A stretch of 64,000 nucleotides of DNA from Methylohalomonas sp034521715. GTDB taxonomy: Bacteria > Pseudomonadota > Gammaproteobacteria > Methylohalomonadales > Methylohalomonadaceae. The notes beneath the pieces were generated by a model. That model saw only the letters and a list, made by a program, of their open reading frames with translations. It did no database searches and had not been told where the DNA came from. Shown in pieces: positions 9,996 through 19,536 of the stretch; the stretch's first letter is position 1; each line of letters starts with the position of its first letter. The stretch is from assembly GCA_034521715.1 (NCBI GenBank), contig JAXHLY010000009.1, forward strand, positions 62,001 to 126,000, read 5' to 3'. Both the position numbers and the translations under genes were made by a program.

Positions 9996-10528
9996 TCAGG
10001 ATAAGCACACTGGCGCTGGTGATGACACTAGCGGCATCGACGCCGGCTGGTTCTGAAGAATCTACCGGCGTAACAGAACCGGCACTCGGTCAGCCGGCGC
10101 CGGATGAACTTGTTGCACGGTGGAACATCAGCGTGTTTCCGGATGGCCGCAGCCTGCCCGAGGGCGCCGGCAGTGTGGCCGAAGGGAAAAAGATTTACGA
10201 ACAGCAGTGCATTGCCTGCCATGCGCGATGCAGGTGCCGGCGGCAGCGGCGACCGGCTGGCCCGTGCCGAGATGGGACTGACCGAACGAATTTCCCGCAG
10301 AAGACGATTGCCAATTACTGGCCTCATGCCACACAACACTGTTCGATTTCATCCGCCGTTCGATGCCGATGCACAATCCCGGCTCACTCGAGCGATGATG
10401 AAACCTATGCCTGTCGCCGTCCCTGACGGCATGTTGATAACACCGTTCTGGACGTCAATGTCAGCAAGATAAAAATGCCAAACGAGGATGGCTTTATCAG
10501 GGTCTGGCAGGATGACAACAACAAGTAG
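9996..10528 (+). pseudogene. soxD: cytochrome c subunit SoxD, multiply frameshifted
   Basis: Diheme-type cytochrome c partner of SoxC, seen in pieces: a hydrophobic signal-like segment (STLALVMTLAAS), EGKKIYEQQCIACHA with the heme-binding CxxCH at 10208-10222, then DAGAGGSGDRLARAEMGL in a second frame, KTIANYWPHAT, LFDFIRRSMPMHNPGSL, SDDETYA, and finally TVLDVNVSKIKMPNEDGFIRVWQDDNNK ending at 10528. At least four indels are needed to join them. All pieces are in the order seen in SoxD, so the gene could be whole in the organism and only miscalled; I mark it broken because the present sequence cannot encode it. The true start is unclear. Confidence 0.75.
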
Positions 10529-10708
10529 ATAATATTCGCGTGCACGAAAGTCAGCCATAGGGGCCAAATCAGCGCGAATGGCTTCTATTGATCATCATGG
10601 CAAGCGATGATAACCGTATGACCAGTTACCGCCAACGGTAAATAAACTGCCAGACACATCGGCATTATGCAGGGCCGCAGATACAGAATTTTAACAAGCA
10701 CACAATCA

Positions 10709-10740
10709 AAAAAAAGCCCGTCCGAGGACGGGCTTTTTTA
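10709..10740. terminator. rho-independent terminator, bidirectional
   Basis: A perfect 8 bp stem GCCCGTCC/GGACGGGC with a two-base loop (10716-10733), flanked by A7-8 on the left and T6 on the right. It can stop transcription from soxD on the plus strand and from soxYZ on the minus strand. Confidence 0.9.
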
Positions 10741-10786
10741 GTGATTCGCTTATCGCATTATCAGCTATTCACCATTCACGATCACA

Positions 10787-11620
10787 TCATCCGACCGGGA
10801 TGGTTTCCTCCCAGGTTTGATCCTTGGTGTCGGTGGCCGTGATCCTGAATTCACCCTCGCCTTCCGGGATAAAGAAGAAGCGGAACGTCGGGTCGAGGCT
10901 GATGGCGAATGTCAGGTCGGCCGTCAGCACTTTTTCACCTTCATACTCGACTTCCATGTGCTTGACGAAGTGTGCCGGCGGGCGCACACGAGTGCGCTGG
11001 TCAATCGCCATGCCGGTGATATTCGGATGGCGCACCCGCAATTGGGCCAGGTTCGGTTCACCGGGCTTGAATTCGCCGATCGTCTTCAACGCAATCTCGC
11101 CCATGTGCTTGGCAGATTCCTCGGCCGCTTCGCCCGGCGGCGCGGAGCAGCCACCCAGCGAACGGACGAAATTCTCATCCATATACAGTTCGCCATCGTT
11201 TGTTTCCGCCACCACGCGGATATAAGTGAAATCATCCACACGCACACGCATGGCCAGGTCGGCCTTGCCGCTTTTCTGCGTCAGATTGAAGCGGCCGACC
11301 AGCGGCAGCGGATTCTTGTCAAGAAAAACGTGCATCTGTTTGATATAACGATCCGAATTTTCACTCAGCCTGGAGTGAATCGTGACCGGCACATTGGTCG
11401 GGTCGTCGGCACGGAACGGCGCCTTGATTTCGATGACATCGTTGGCGGCGCCTTCATTGATTTCCCGATCGCCAAAATTCGCCGGCTTGAGTTGATCATC
11501 CCAGACCTTGCGCGAGGCCTCCTTGCGGGCGTCCGGGCCGGCCACAACCGGCGTTGCAACGGTAGCCGCCACCACCCCCAGCAGCAGCACGGAAATTAAT
11601 TTATTGATATTCAGGGACAT
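10787..11620 (-). CDS. fused SoxYZ-like sulfur carrier protein
   Basis: A 277-residue exported protein: signal peptide (residues 1-27, ending PVVAG), a SoxY-like domain (about 35-155) ending in LGGCSAPPGE, and a SoxZ-like domain (about 185-277). Cys158 corresponds to the carrier cysteine that normally sits in the C-terminal GGCGG of SoxY; here it lies on the linker between the two domains. Fused SoxYZ proteins are known as 'quinoprotein dehydrogenase-associated SoxYZ-like carriers'. Here the neighbour across a shared terminator is SoxCD, not a quinoprotein. The ORF is intact. GGAGAG stands about 8 nt before the ATG. Convergent with soxCD. Confidence 0.88.
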   Translation of the reverse strand: MSLNINKLISVLLLGVVAATVATPVVAGPDARKEASRKVWDDQLKPANFGDREINEGAANDVIEIKAPFRADDPTNVPVTIHSRLSENSDRYIKQMHVFLDKNPLPLVGRFNLTQKSGKADLAMRVRVDDFTYIRVVAETNDGELYMDENFVRSLGGCSAPPGEAAEESAKHMGEIALKTIGEFKPGEPNLAQLRVRHPNITGMAIDQRTRVRPPAHFVKHMEVEYEGEKVLTADLTFAISLDPTFRFFFIPEGEGEFRITATDTKDQTWEETIPVG

Positions 11621-11699
11621 TTCTCATCTCTCCGGTAATTATCCTCCCAATTGTACTTTTAAGACAGTCCCGCCGGGTGGTTTGTTCAATTTCAGGGGA

Positions 11700-12580
11700 T
11701 TATCCCGCCTGTAGCAGGTCCCGGCCCTCGATCAGGCAGACACCCTCGCCGCCGTGCTCGAATTCCAGCCACAGCATCGGCAGGTCCGGCCGCGCCGCTT
11801 CCAGCGCCGCCCGCGAATTCCCCACCTCCAGTACCAGGATGCCGTCTGCCGTCAGGTGCCCGCCCGCTTCCGCCAGCAGGCGGCATACGATATCCAGACC
11901 ATCCTCACCCGCGGCCAGCGCAGGTACCGGTTCATGCCGGTACTCCGCCGGCAGATCCGCCATGTCCTCCGCGTCCACGTATGGCGGATTGGCGATGATC
12001 AGATCATAACGCCGGCCACCGAGTCCACTGAACAGATCGGATTCAATCGCGGTCACCCGGTTGCCGAGATTGTATTCGTCAATATTATGCTGCGCCACGG
12101 CGAGTGCGGCACGATCGTTGTCAACGGCATCGACGTGCACATCGGGAAAGGCACGGGCACAGGCAATGGCAATACAGCCGCTGCCGGTACCGATGTCCAG
12201 CACGCGCTTGACGCTGCCACCTTTAAGCCAGGGACTGAAACCCGACTCGATAAGCTCGGCGGTCGGCGAGCGCGGAATGAGCACGCGCTCGTCGACATAA
12301 AAGGAACAGCCGACAGAACCAGGCACAATTGACCAGGTACGCCGCTGGCCGGCGCAGCTCGATCGCGCTGCCGGACCAGGTCTGCTATTTTTTCTTCCTC
12401 GACAGCAGTCAGCGGCTCATCGAGTGCCGTCTCTGGGCAGTCGAAGGGCAGATCGAGTGCGGCAAATACCAGGTACACAGCCTCGTCACGGGCATTATCG
12501 GTACCATGACCATAATGAAGGTCAGCGGCGGCAAAACGCGCGGCAGTATCCTCGACACAGGAACGGATGGTAGTAGACAA
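11700..12580 (-). CDS. prmB: 50S ribosomal protein L3 glutamine methyltransferase (two frameshifts)
   Basis: SAM-dependent N5-glutamine methyltransferase that modifies ribosomal protein L3. FYVDERVLIPRSPTAELIE, the SAM loop LDIGTGSGCIAIACA and the catalytic NPPYVDAEDM with DLPAEYRHEP are those of PrmB. The N-terminal part (ARFAAADLHYGHGTDNARDEAVYLV) is in another frame; two +1 insertions near 12347 and 12310 separate the parts (RRPAAYLVNCAWFC lies between). A TTG at 12580, with TGAAG upstream, is the best start because it follows the HD-GYP stop. Repaired length is about 293 residues. Confidence 0.9.
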
Positions 12581-12612
12581 GGACGCAGGCTTCAGAAATG
12601 GATTGTTTTCGT

Positions 12613-14245
12613 TCAGGCAGCGGGCGGCACATAACCGGGAATGGCTGTTCAGGTCGACCGAGTCGAGCTGTTCCGGTTCAAGATACTCGCGGGCATACTT
12701 CATATACACCCCGTCCCAGATGAAGGCATCGAACAGATCCGGGTCAACGTGATGATCGAGTTTCATCTGCCCCAGAATCCGCAGCGCCTGGGACAGGGGC
12801 ATGGCTTTCTTATAAGGTCGGTCCTTGGCGGTCAAGGCTTCGAATACATCGGCTATTGCCACCATTCTGGCGGGTATCGACATCTGTTCGCGCTTCAGAC
12901 CGTTGGGATAACCGCTGCCGTCCATTTTTTCGTGATGGCCGCCGGCGTATTCGGGCACCCGCCGAAGATGTTTCGGATAAGGCAGTGACTCCAGCATCTT
13001 GATGGTAACCGAGACATGATTATTGATGATCTCGCGCTCGCGCACTGTCAGCGTGCCGCGACCGATCTGCAGATTCTTGACCTCATCGTCGGACAGCAGC
13101 TTGACGGTTTCGCCGTCGGCATTACGCCAGGTCTGCCTGGCGATCCGTTCAATATACCTGCAATCGGCATCGCTGATGGATTCAGCACCGATGTTGCTGC
13201 GGCGGACGAATTCCATTTCCTCGCGCAGCGCATCGAGTTCCGACTGGTACTCGGGATCATTTTCGAGATCCAGATCCTCGATACCCGCCGCCAGCAATCT
13301 GCGTTTAAGGGCACGGATCTCGGCCTCGCGCTGCATCACCGCAAAACGCGTGTTCACCACATTGATGCGATCAAATATCGTTTCCAGCTTGGTGGATTTA
13401 TCGACCACGAATTCCGGTGTCGTGATCTTGCCGCAGTCGTGCAGCCAGGCCGCGACCTCGAGTTCATATTTTTCCTTGTCGGTCATGGTGAAAGACGCCA
13501 GTGGACCGTGATTGATCCGGCAGGCGGCCTCCGCCAGCAGACTGGTCAGCACCGGGACACGGCGGCAATGGCCGGCCGTGTATGGTGACTTCTCATCGAT
13601 GGCACTGGCGATGAGCTGAATCAGGGAGTCGAACAGTTTGCGCTGTGCCCGGATCAGCGACTGATTGGTAATGGCGACGGCAGCCTGGGATGCCAGGGCC
13701 TCGACGATCTGTTGATCCAGCGCCGAGAACGGACGGATTTCGCCGGCCTCCGCGTCGATCGCATTGATGAGCTGCAGGACGCCGATATTCTCGTTTTCAT
13801 GATTGGTCATCGGCACGGTCAGAAACGACTTCGAACGGTAACCCGTTATCTCATCGAATTGCCGCGTCCCGGAGAAATCGAATTGTTCACTGGTGTAGGC
13901 ATCCTCGATGTTGATCGTTTGATCGCTGAGCGCCGCCCATGCGGCCACGGCATGACTGTTGGGCGTGCCGTCGGCGGCGTACAGCGGCAACGGCGGCAGA
14001 TCGATGGGCTCGCCGCTGGTACCGCCCCTGAATATGCCCAGGGAACTGGTCAGCATGATCTCGAATTGCAGGGTGTTATCTTCGGTACGCGAATACAACG
14101 TGCCGCCGTCGGCACCGGTCATTTCCCGGGCCCGCGTCAGGATCAGCTCCAGCAAGCGGCCGTGATCGCGTTCCGCCGACAGGGCGATGCCGATCTTGCT
14201 GAGTTCGCTCAGCAATTGGGAAAAGTTTAGCTGTACAGGATCCAT
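12613..14245 (-). CDS. GAF and HD-GYP domain cyclic-di-GMP phosphodiesterase (one frameshift)
   Basis: N-terminal GAF domain (about residues 15-180, GVLQLINAID near its end) followed by an HD-GYP domain (about 205-500). Metal and substrate motifs are intact: LHDCGKITTPEFVVDK, HHEKMDGSGYPNGL, and IPARMVAIADVFEALTAKDRPYK. HD-GYP enzymes hydrolyse c-di-GMP to pGpG or GMP. An 80-residue insert lies between HDCGK and the HHE motif. The open frame runs on into prmB; one extra C near 12643 explains this, since its removal gives NSIPGYVPPAA and TGA at 12613. It may set the c-di-GMP level relevant to the adjacent Tad pilus, an inference from position only. Confidence 0.88.
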
Positions 14246-14579
14246 TTAGGGCAAGAATACCGGTTTGTCGCCCTGATCTTAATCCACGCGGGAGAAATCT
14301 TCGCCGCCGTTATTTTCACGTTGCTGCATTCCCATATTGCACTGCAGCATCAATGGACCGGATTGCCAACTTTGTGACGCAGTGTGGATTTTCGTGCCCC
14401 GTTACGAGCATACTGCCGTCCCTGGTTGGCTACAGTTATCAAATCCAGGCAGACCCTGTTGGGGCATTGCGCAGATCATCATTTGTGGCAATAATTTCCA
14501 CAGGTCCCGGAGCCGGTCCACGACGGCACGAGGCACTTCAACGCTCAGTGGAGACTAACACCTTATTGGGGGGTACAAC
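14246..14579. other. intergenic region upstream of the Flp pilin gene
   Basis: 334 bp between the divergent HD-GYP and flp genes. Short ORFs here have no family match. It must hold the promoters of both directions, but I could not pick out a convincing -35/-10 or sigma-54 element. The last bases (GGGGGG before ATG) are a ribosome binding site for flp. Confidence 0.5.
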
Positions 14580-14837
14580 ATGAAGTCATTTATCAGACAG
14601 CTCGGCCAGGGCATGACCGAATACATTATTATCGTCGCCCTGATCGCGATTGCCGCCATTGCGGCTTATGGTTTCTTCGGTGATACGCTGCGCAGCCAGG
14701 TTGGCGGCATGGCGCAGGAACTGGCAGGCGGCGATGGTACAGCCTCCCGCGATACTGCCCAGACATCAGCCGACGGTGCGGTCACTGAAGGTGATGAAGA
14801 GAAACGGCTGGACAGTTATACCGGCGGTAACCAGTAA
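14580..14837 (+). CDS. flp: Flp family type IVb pilin
   Basis: An 85-residue pilin precursor. It has a short leader ending in G, then the Flp signature GMTEYIIIVALIAIAAIAAYG with glutamate at +4/+5 of the mature protein and a single hydrophobic helix; the tail is acidic and rich in Ser/Thr/Gly. Flp pilins are cleaved by a TadV/CpaA-type peptidase and form the bundle-forming Tad pilus used for surface attachment. Strong G-rich ribosome binding site. First gene of the Tad locus. Confidence 0.93.
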   Translation: MKSFIRQLGQGMTEYIIIVALIAIAAIAAYGFFGDTLRSQVGGMAQELAGGDGTASRDTAQTSADGAVTEGDEEKRLDSYTGGNQ

Positions 14838-14955
14838 GCCTCCAGACTTTTGGCAGGCTCCTAAGTAAAGCATCTGCTATCCGTACATTATCGCGGCATC
14901 CCCAGTGGTGCCGGGAGTTGACTCAGGAATAGTCAGATAGCTGTCTATGTATAGG

Positions 14956-14989
14956 CATGTACGGATCCGTCCGGGTCCGTACATGTTTT
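14956..14989 (+). terminator. stem-loop with T-tract after the pilin gene
   Basis: A 10 bp perfect stem CATGTACGGA/TCCGTACATG with a 10-base loop, followed by TTTT. It stands between flp and the rest of the Tad locus and probably acts as a leaky terminator or mRNA-stabilising end, so that pilin mRNA exceeds assembly-gene mRNA. Confidence 0.7.
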
Positions 14990-15002
14990 GCAGGGCAAGG
15001 GC

Positions 15003-16950
15003 ATGCGCTTCGGGGGATTGTGTTCAGGTCATTATCAACGGGGGCAATCCTCGGTGTTCGTCGTGATCTTTCTCGGCGTCATGCTGTTCTCCCTGATTAC
15101 GCTGTATAACGCCGGCAAACTGACCAGCGAAAAAATGCAGTTGCAAAACGCCGCCGACGCGGCGGCGTACAGCGTCTCCGTCATCGAGGCCCGCGACCTC
15201 AATTTCATGTCCTATATCAACCGGGCCATGGTTGCCAACGAGGTCGCTGTAGGCCAGATGGTCAGCATGGTGTCATGGATCCGCTACCTCGGGTCCGTGC
15301 CCTCCTACATGCGGTTTTACGACAAGACCTTTCTGGCCGGACCGACGCTCGGCATATCCACCTCGATCATCGAGCCCATCGCCGGTGTCTGGCAGTCGGT
15401 CGCCAAAGCCGTCGAAAGCGGCCTCCGCGCCCTGGCCAGTGCGGCGACCAAGATCCTGCACGTTATCAACAAGATTTACAGCGTCGCCCAGACCGGCTAT
15501 CACGCCATGACGGTGGTATTCGCGGTGGCCACCATGGACGAGATGATCCGCAACAACTCGCCTCCACGCTTTGATGCCGAGGGCAACAAGGTTGCCGAGG
15601 GCGGCAAGCTGTCGGATTTTGGCTATCTGTCGCTGATCGGCCACCTGCTCAGCTACGGTGCCATCCCGAAGCTGCAGTTGCCGAGTATCAGCTTTACGCG
15701 CACCTACTTCCCCAATGCGCCCGCGGATTACTCCGGGTTCGAACGCTTTGCCTCCATCACCCAGGCGGCGCGCGATCCGTTCACGCGCGAGCGCGGCAAA
15801 ACCTATTCGCTCAATGTATTCAACGCGACGAGGACCTGGTCTCCGGCTGGGAACTGCCGCTGCTGGCCTTCGGCGACAGCCGCACAATCAACTTTTTCAT
15901 TTTCGAGCTGTATTACAACTTCCAGTTTGCGATCAACCTGGCGCGCAAGGGCGGTACCGAACTGCGCAATGCCGGCAAGCCCAAGGGCGGCAAGACCCAC
16001 AAGCGCAAAAACTCCAAGAAAAAAACCGGCCCGGTGGGGGCCGGCTTCAACTGGTCGGCCGGTGATTCCATCGGCCTGGAGATGATCCTCGAATTCGCCG
16101 CCCGCCTGACGCTTGATACCGGGCTGTTCGGCGAGGTGGATATCTTCGATCTGGAATTCGATCTCGACCCCCTGACCTGCCGCGTGGAAATCCTGAAAAT
16201 CGCCGGCGAGAGCCTGATGTCGCTTTCCCAACTCGAAGACCTAATCGGCTTCAAGATCTGTCCGGATGACATTTCCATCCGCCCGGGCGTACCGTTCGGC
16301 ACCGGCGGCGCCCAGGCCGGCGCGGCCGCATACAGCAAGAGCCCGATGAGTTTCCGCAAGCTGACGCCCCCTCTGCTGCCGCCGGTGACCCTGCTGGATC
16401 AGGAAACCTATGGCGGCGCGCCGAGAGTATCATCACCTGGATGTGGCCGCCGGGCGTGGCGCCGGGCGCCCAGGGGCCGGCATTCGAGATCGCCGACCGA
16501 CGCAACAACATCAACCCGGCCTACCGCGGGCTGCCGATGTACAGCGACGTCAATCCCGCCCAGGCGGCGACACCGGGATTTGTCGCGCCCTACTTCCTGA
16601 TCGGCCTGGTCAAGGACATGAGCGAATACAAGAAGACCGAGCCGGATTACGATGACAGCAACCTGAAAGTCTTGCGTACCGAACACGGCTCCGCCGACGA
16701 TGAACTTGCGGTGGTCGCCAAGTCGGAAGTCTATTTCAGCCGGCCGCTGGACCTGAGCTATTTCCGGCGCATCGACGGCCAGGGGGAAATCGGCAGTGCC
16801 TTCAATCCCTTCTGGCAGGCGCGCCTGGTCGACACCACCTGGAGCGATCGCGTCGTATCGCTGCTGATACAGCAGAAACAGGAATTCACCGGCCTCAACC
16901 AGGTTTTCAATATCTCCAGCCCGGACGATCTGCTGGACCTGATACTCTAA
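15003..16950 (+). CDS. TadG-like Flp pilus assembly protein (two frameshifts)
   Basis: Large pseudopilin-like protein with the N-terminal TadE/G anchor: RGQSSVFVVIFLGVMLFSLITLYNAGK followed by QLQNAADAAAYSVSVIEARDLNF, the typical 'AADAAA' TadG motif, then about 600 residues of extracytoplasmic sequence with no recognised domain. Reading runs in frame to about 15825, shifts (one base missing) to the frame holding EDLVSGWELPLLAFGDSRTINFF, and shifts again near 16425 (one base missing) before SIITWMWPPGVAPG and the stop at 16950. ATG 15003 is chosen over TTG 14988 because AGGGCAAGG lies just before it. A basic segment (GGKTHKRKNSKKK) occurs near the middle. About 650 residues, much longer than ordinary TadG. 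Confidence 0.75.
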
Positions 16951-16956
16951 AAACTG

Positions 16957-18021
16957 ATGAACGGGACTGACAGACAATCCAATACCGCCGGCCTGAACCA
17001 CCGCAGTGTCCGCGGTCAGGCAATGGTTGAGCTGGCCATTATCGCGGCGGCCATACTGGTACCGTTACTGTTGCTGATCCCGCTGCTCGGCAAGCAGATC
17101 GACCTGAAACACCAGACCATCCAGGCAGCGCGCTATCAGGCCTGGGAATACACAGTATGGTATACCGACAGCGGCCGGCTGCCCGACGGTTTCAGCGACG
17201 CAACCCAGCCCATCAAGAGCACTACGGTCACGGAGCGGGAGGCACGGCGCCGCTTTTTCTCCGACAACACCCGTGCCGATTGAATACGGCGATCGTGGCG
17301 GCTGGGAATCCGACGACGAGAATCCACTGTGGCGGACGCATGTCGGCGGCAGGTTGTATGACGGTGATGACGGTCCGGACAGCTATTTCACGGCCAATGA
17401 CGATACGCCGGATCCGACGTTCATTTTCAGCGGCATTCTCGATGCCCTGGATACTGTATTCGAGCTGATGGCCGACATCGCCAGTTTCCTGAATATCGAT
17501 GTCGGCTTCCAGCGATCAATACCGACGGCTACTTCCACACCAAGGTGGATACCCCGACCCAGGCCGTACAGGGCGCCCGGAATGTGACCCACGATTTCGA
17601 GGATATGACGCCGCTGTTCCCGGAGACCAATATCGTTGCACAGGCAGCGGTGCTGGGCGAGGGCTGGAATGCCGGCGGGCGCAAACATGCCGAATTCCAG
17701 GTCGGCGGCATAGTCCCCACCAAGGTACTCGGGGAGATCCTGGAAAAAGAGCCGTTCAAGACGACCCTCGATGTTATCAGCATATTCATACCGGAATTCT
17801 CCCCCTGCAATACCCGCAACCCGATGCTGCCGGATTCGGGCAGCTTCTGGCTCGGCTTTATTGATTTCGATACCGTGCACCCGGACCGACTGGACGGCAG
17901 TGATACCGACGGCCATGCCTGCGATGCCGGCGGCAATTGCCAGTTCACCGGCGTCGCCGAGCGCATTCCGACCGTGATCGACCGTCAGGACAACATCTGT
18001 GGTTACCGTCCCGATGTGTAA
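16957..18021 (+). CDS. TadE-like pilus assembly protein (two frameshifts)
   Basis: N-terminal anchor RGQAMVELAIIAAAILVPLLLLIPLLGKQIDLKHQTIQAARYQAWE, with the TadE-type GQAMVEL and a single membrane helix, followed by a soluble domain. Frames break near 17272 (one extra C; NT|VPIEYGDRGGWE) and near 17511 (one base missing; INTDGYFHTKVDTP). The C-terminal part, to GYRPDV at 18021, has cysteines in pairs (FSPCNTRN, GHACDAGGNCQF, DNICGY) that could form disulfides outside the membrane. About 355 residues when repaired. It starts six bases after the TadG-like gene and overlaps the next gene at ATGTGTAA. Confidence 0.72.
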
Positions 18022-18705
18022 GCCCTGCCTGACATCCATTCTCGCCTGCTGGGCCCTGCTCATGGCTGCGCCGGCCACTGCCGACAGCCCGGATTTCCCG
18101 GCCCCGCCACGCGCCCAGGTCAGCTGGGTGTCCAGCAACATGGTGTATAACGGCCGGGTCATGCAGGTACGGACCTTCAACAGCCGCCTGCCGGCCGAGC
18201 GCGTATTGCAGTATTACCGCAACCTGTGGCAGCACGGCACCAAGGACCGGCCCGGTTACATGGAAAGCGATGCCATGCAGCCGTGGCGCATCATCAGCCG
18301 CATTGACAAGGATTACATGATGACCGTTCAGGTCATGTCCAAAGGCAATGACTCCACCGGTCATCCGGCCGCGAGCCCGCTCGACGACGTATTCCAGGAA
18401 ACGCCGGAACTCGGCGGCGGCTTTCCCATGATGCAGGCAGCACGGATGCCGTCAATGACATCCAGACGCCCGACATGGGCAGGAAAGGGCGGACGCTGTT
18501 TATCACCAACGAATTCTCTGTCAACGGCAACGCCAACTATTACCGCGATCACTATGACCTGCGCGGCTGGCGTGTCGACATGGACAAAACATCCAGCCCG
18601 GGTCTCCAGCATGTACTGGCATTCAGCAAAGGCCGCGAAAAAGTCAATATCGTCATTTCCAGGAACCAGGACCGCTCATTTGTGGTGGCAAATTCGGTTG
18701 AGTAG
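18014..18705 (+). CDS. exported protein of unknown function in the Tad locus (one frameshift)
   Basis: Signal peptide (MCKPCLTSILACWALLMAAPATA) then about 205 residues without a family I recognise. Visible elements include AERVLQYYRNLWQ near residue 60 and, after a one-base loss near 18440, DIQTPDMGRKGRTLFITNEF and GREKVNIVISRNQDRSFVVANSVE. The spacing of the sequence resembles small periplasmic proteins that accompany TadE/G clusters. Its ATG overlaps the stop of the TadE-like gene (ATGTGTAA), so translation is probably coupled. Function unknown. Confidence 0.6.
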
Positions 18706-18713
18706 AACTCAGG

Positions 18714-19185
18714 ATGAGCATGAGGGGGAACGCAAGAGACATAACTATGACGGGCTCACAGCGGAGTCAGTGTAGCCGCCGTCTCGGCCGCCAGGCCGGC
18801 CAGTCCATGGTCGAGTTTACGGTGGTGGTCGTATTCTTCTGTCTTGCCGTCACTTCCGATCCCGCCCAGAACGCAATGGCGAACCTCATGGACGTGCTGG
18901 ATCAGGCGTTACCAGCATTATTCCTACACCGTGTCGCTGTCGGATTATCCGGACACCACGGCTATTGATGAATTCAAAAACCTGCTGGTTGAGCAGTTGC
19001 GGGAGCAGGGTTACAGCAACGAGGAAATTGCTGCAATTCTTGAAGAAAAAAGCGGCATGCCGGTCGGGGAATGGGCGGACATGATCAGCGAATACACGGG
19101 CAGGTCATTCCCGGAGGCCGGGGATCTGCCTGACATGGCGTTCAGTGCTCTCGAAAGCGGTGATCCGGCAGAGTTGTTCCAGTAA
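18714..19185 (+). CDS. small TadE-like pseudopilin (one frameshift)
   Basis: N-terminal GRQAGQSMVEFTVVVVFFCLAV is a TadE-type anchor with glutamate five residues into the mature part. After LMDVLDQA one extra T near 18911 shifts the frame; the rest reads YQHYSYTVSLSDYPDTTAIDEFKNLLVEQL... and ends at 19185. About 157 residues. A second ATG at 18747 is an alternative start. Fourth pseudopilin-like gene in a row, followed by a palindromic element. Confidence 0.65.
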
Positions 19186-19217
19186 TTGATGCTGTTCCAG
19201 TAATTAATAAGAAAATT

Positions 19218-19380
19218 AGGGAGACTCTGAACAATTTGTCATTTCGAGCGAAGCGAGAAATCGCCGAAGGCGTCCCGAAGCGAAGCGAGGGACCTTTATC
19301 GAAAGATTTCTCCCTGAGGTCGAGACAGGGATTTCTCCCGTTGGTCGAAATGACACGAGAGAATTATTCAGAGCCTCCTT
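19218..19380. repeat. MITE-like palindromic element in the Tad locus
   Basis: Ends are inverted repeats: GGAGACTCTGAACAATT at the left and the complement of AATTATTCAGAGCCTCC at the right, each followed inward by TGTCATTTCGA. The interior carries the widespread motif CATTTCGAGCGAAGCGAG twice in variant form. No ORF. The rest of the 351 bp gap up to cpaB (19381-19536) shows no gene. Confidence 0.7.
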
Positions 19381-19536
19381 AATTATAAAGTCTGGCTGCA
19401 CCTCCAGAGGCGCATACAAATAATCTGAGATCCGGCGTTCAGGCGCAGGGGCAGCAGTACGGTTTGCAGGTGTTGTGCGGGAAATACTAATGACAACCCC
19501 CGCATTTAACAGGGGGATAAATTCAAGGGGTTACCT

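Noticed and set aside
12053..14245. Natural fusion of HD-GYP phosphodiesterase and PrmB (730 codons open)
   Set aside because: The HD-GYP and PrmB parts each have a plausible own end and start once one extra C near 12643 is removed; PrmB itself has two further indels.
14337..14583. Short plus-strand ORFs upstream of flp as genes
   Set aside because: No ribosome site, no similarity, and they overlap each other in different frames.
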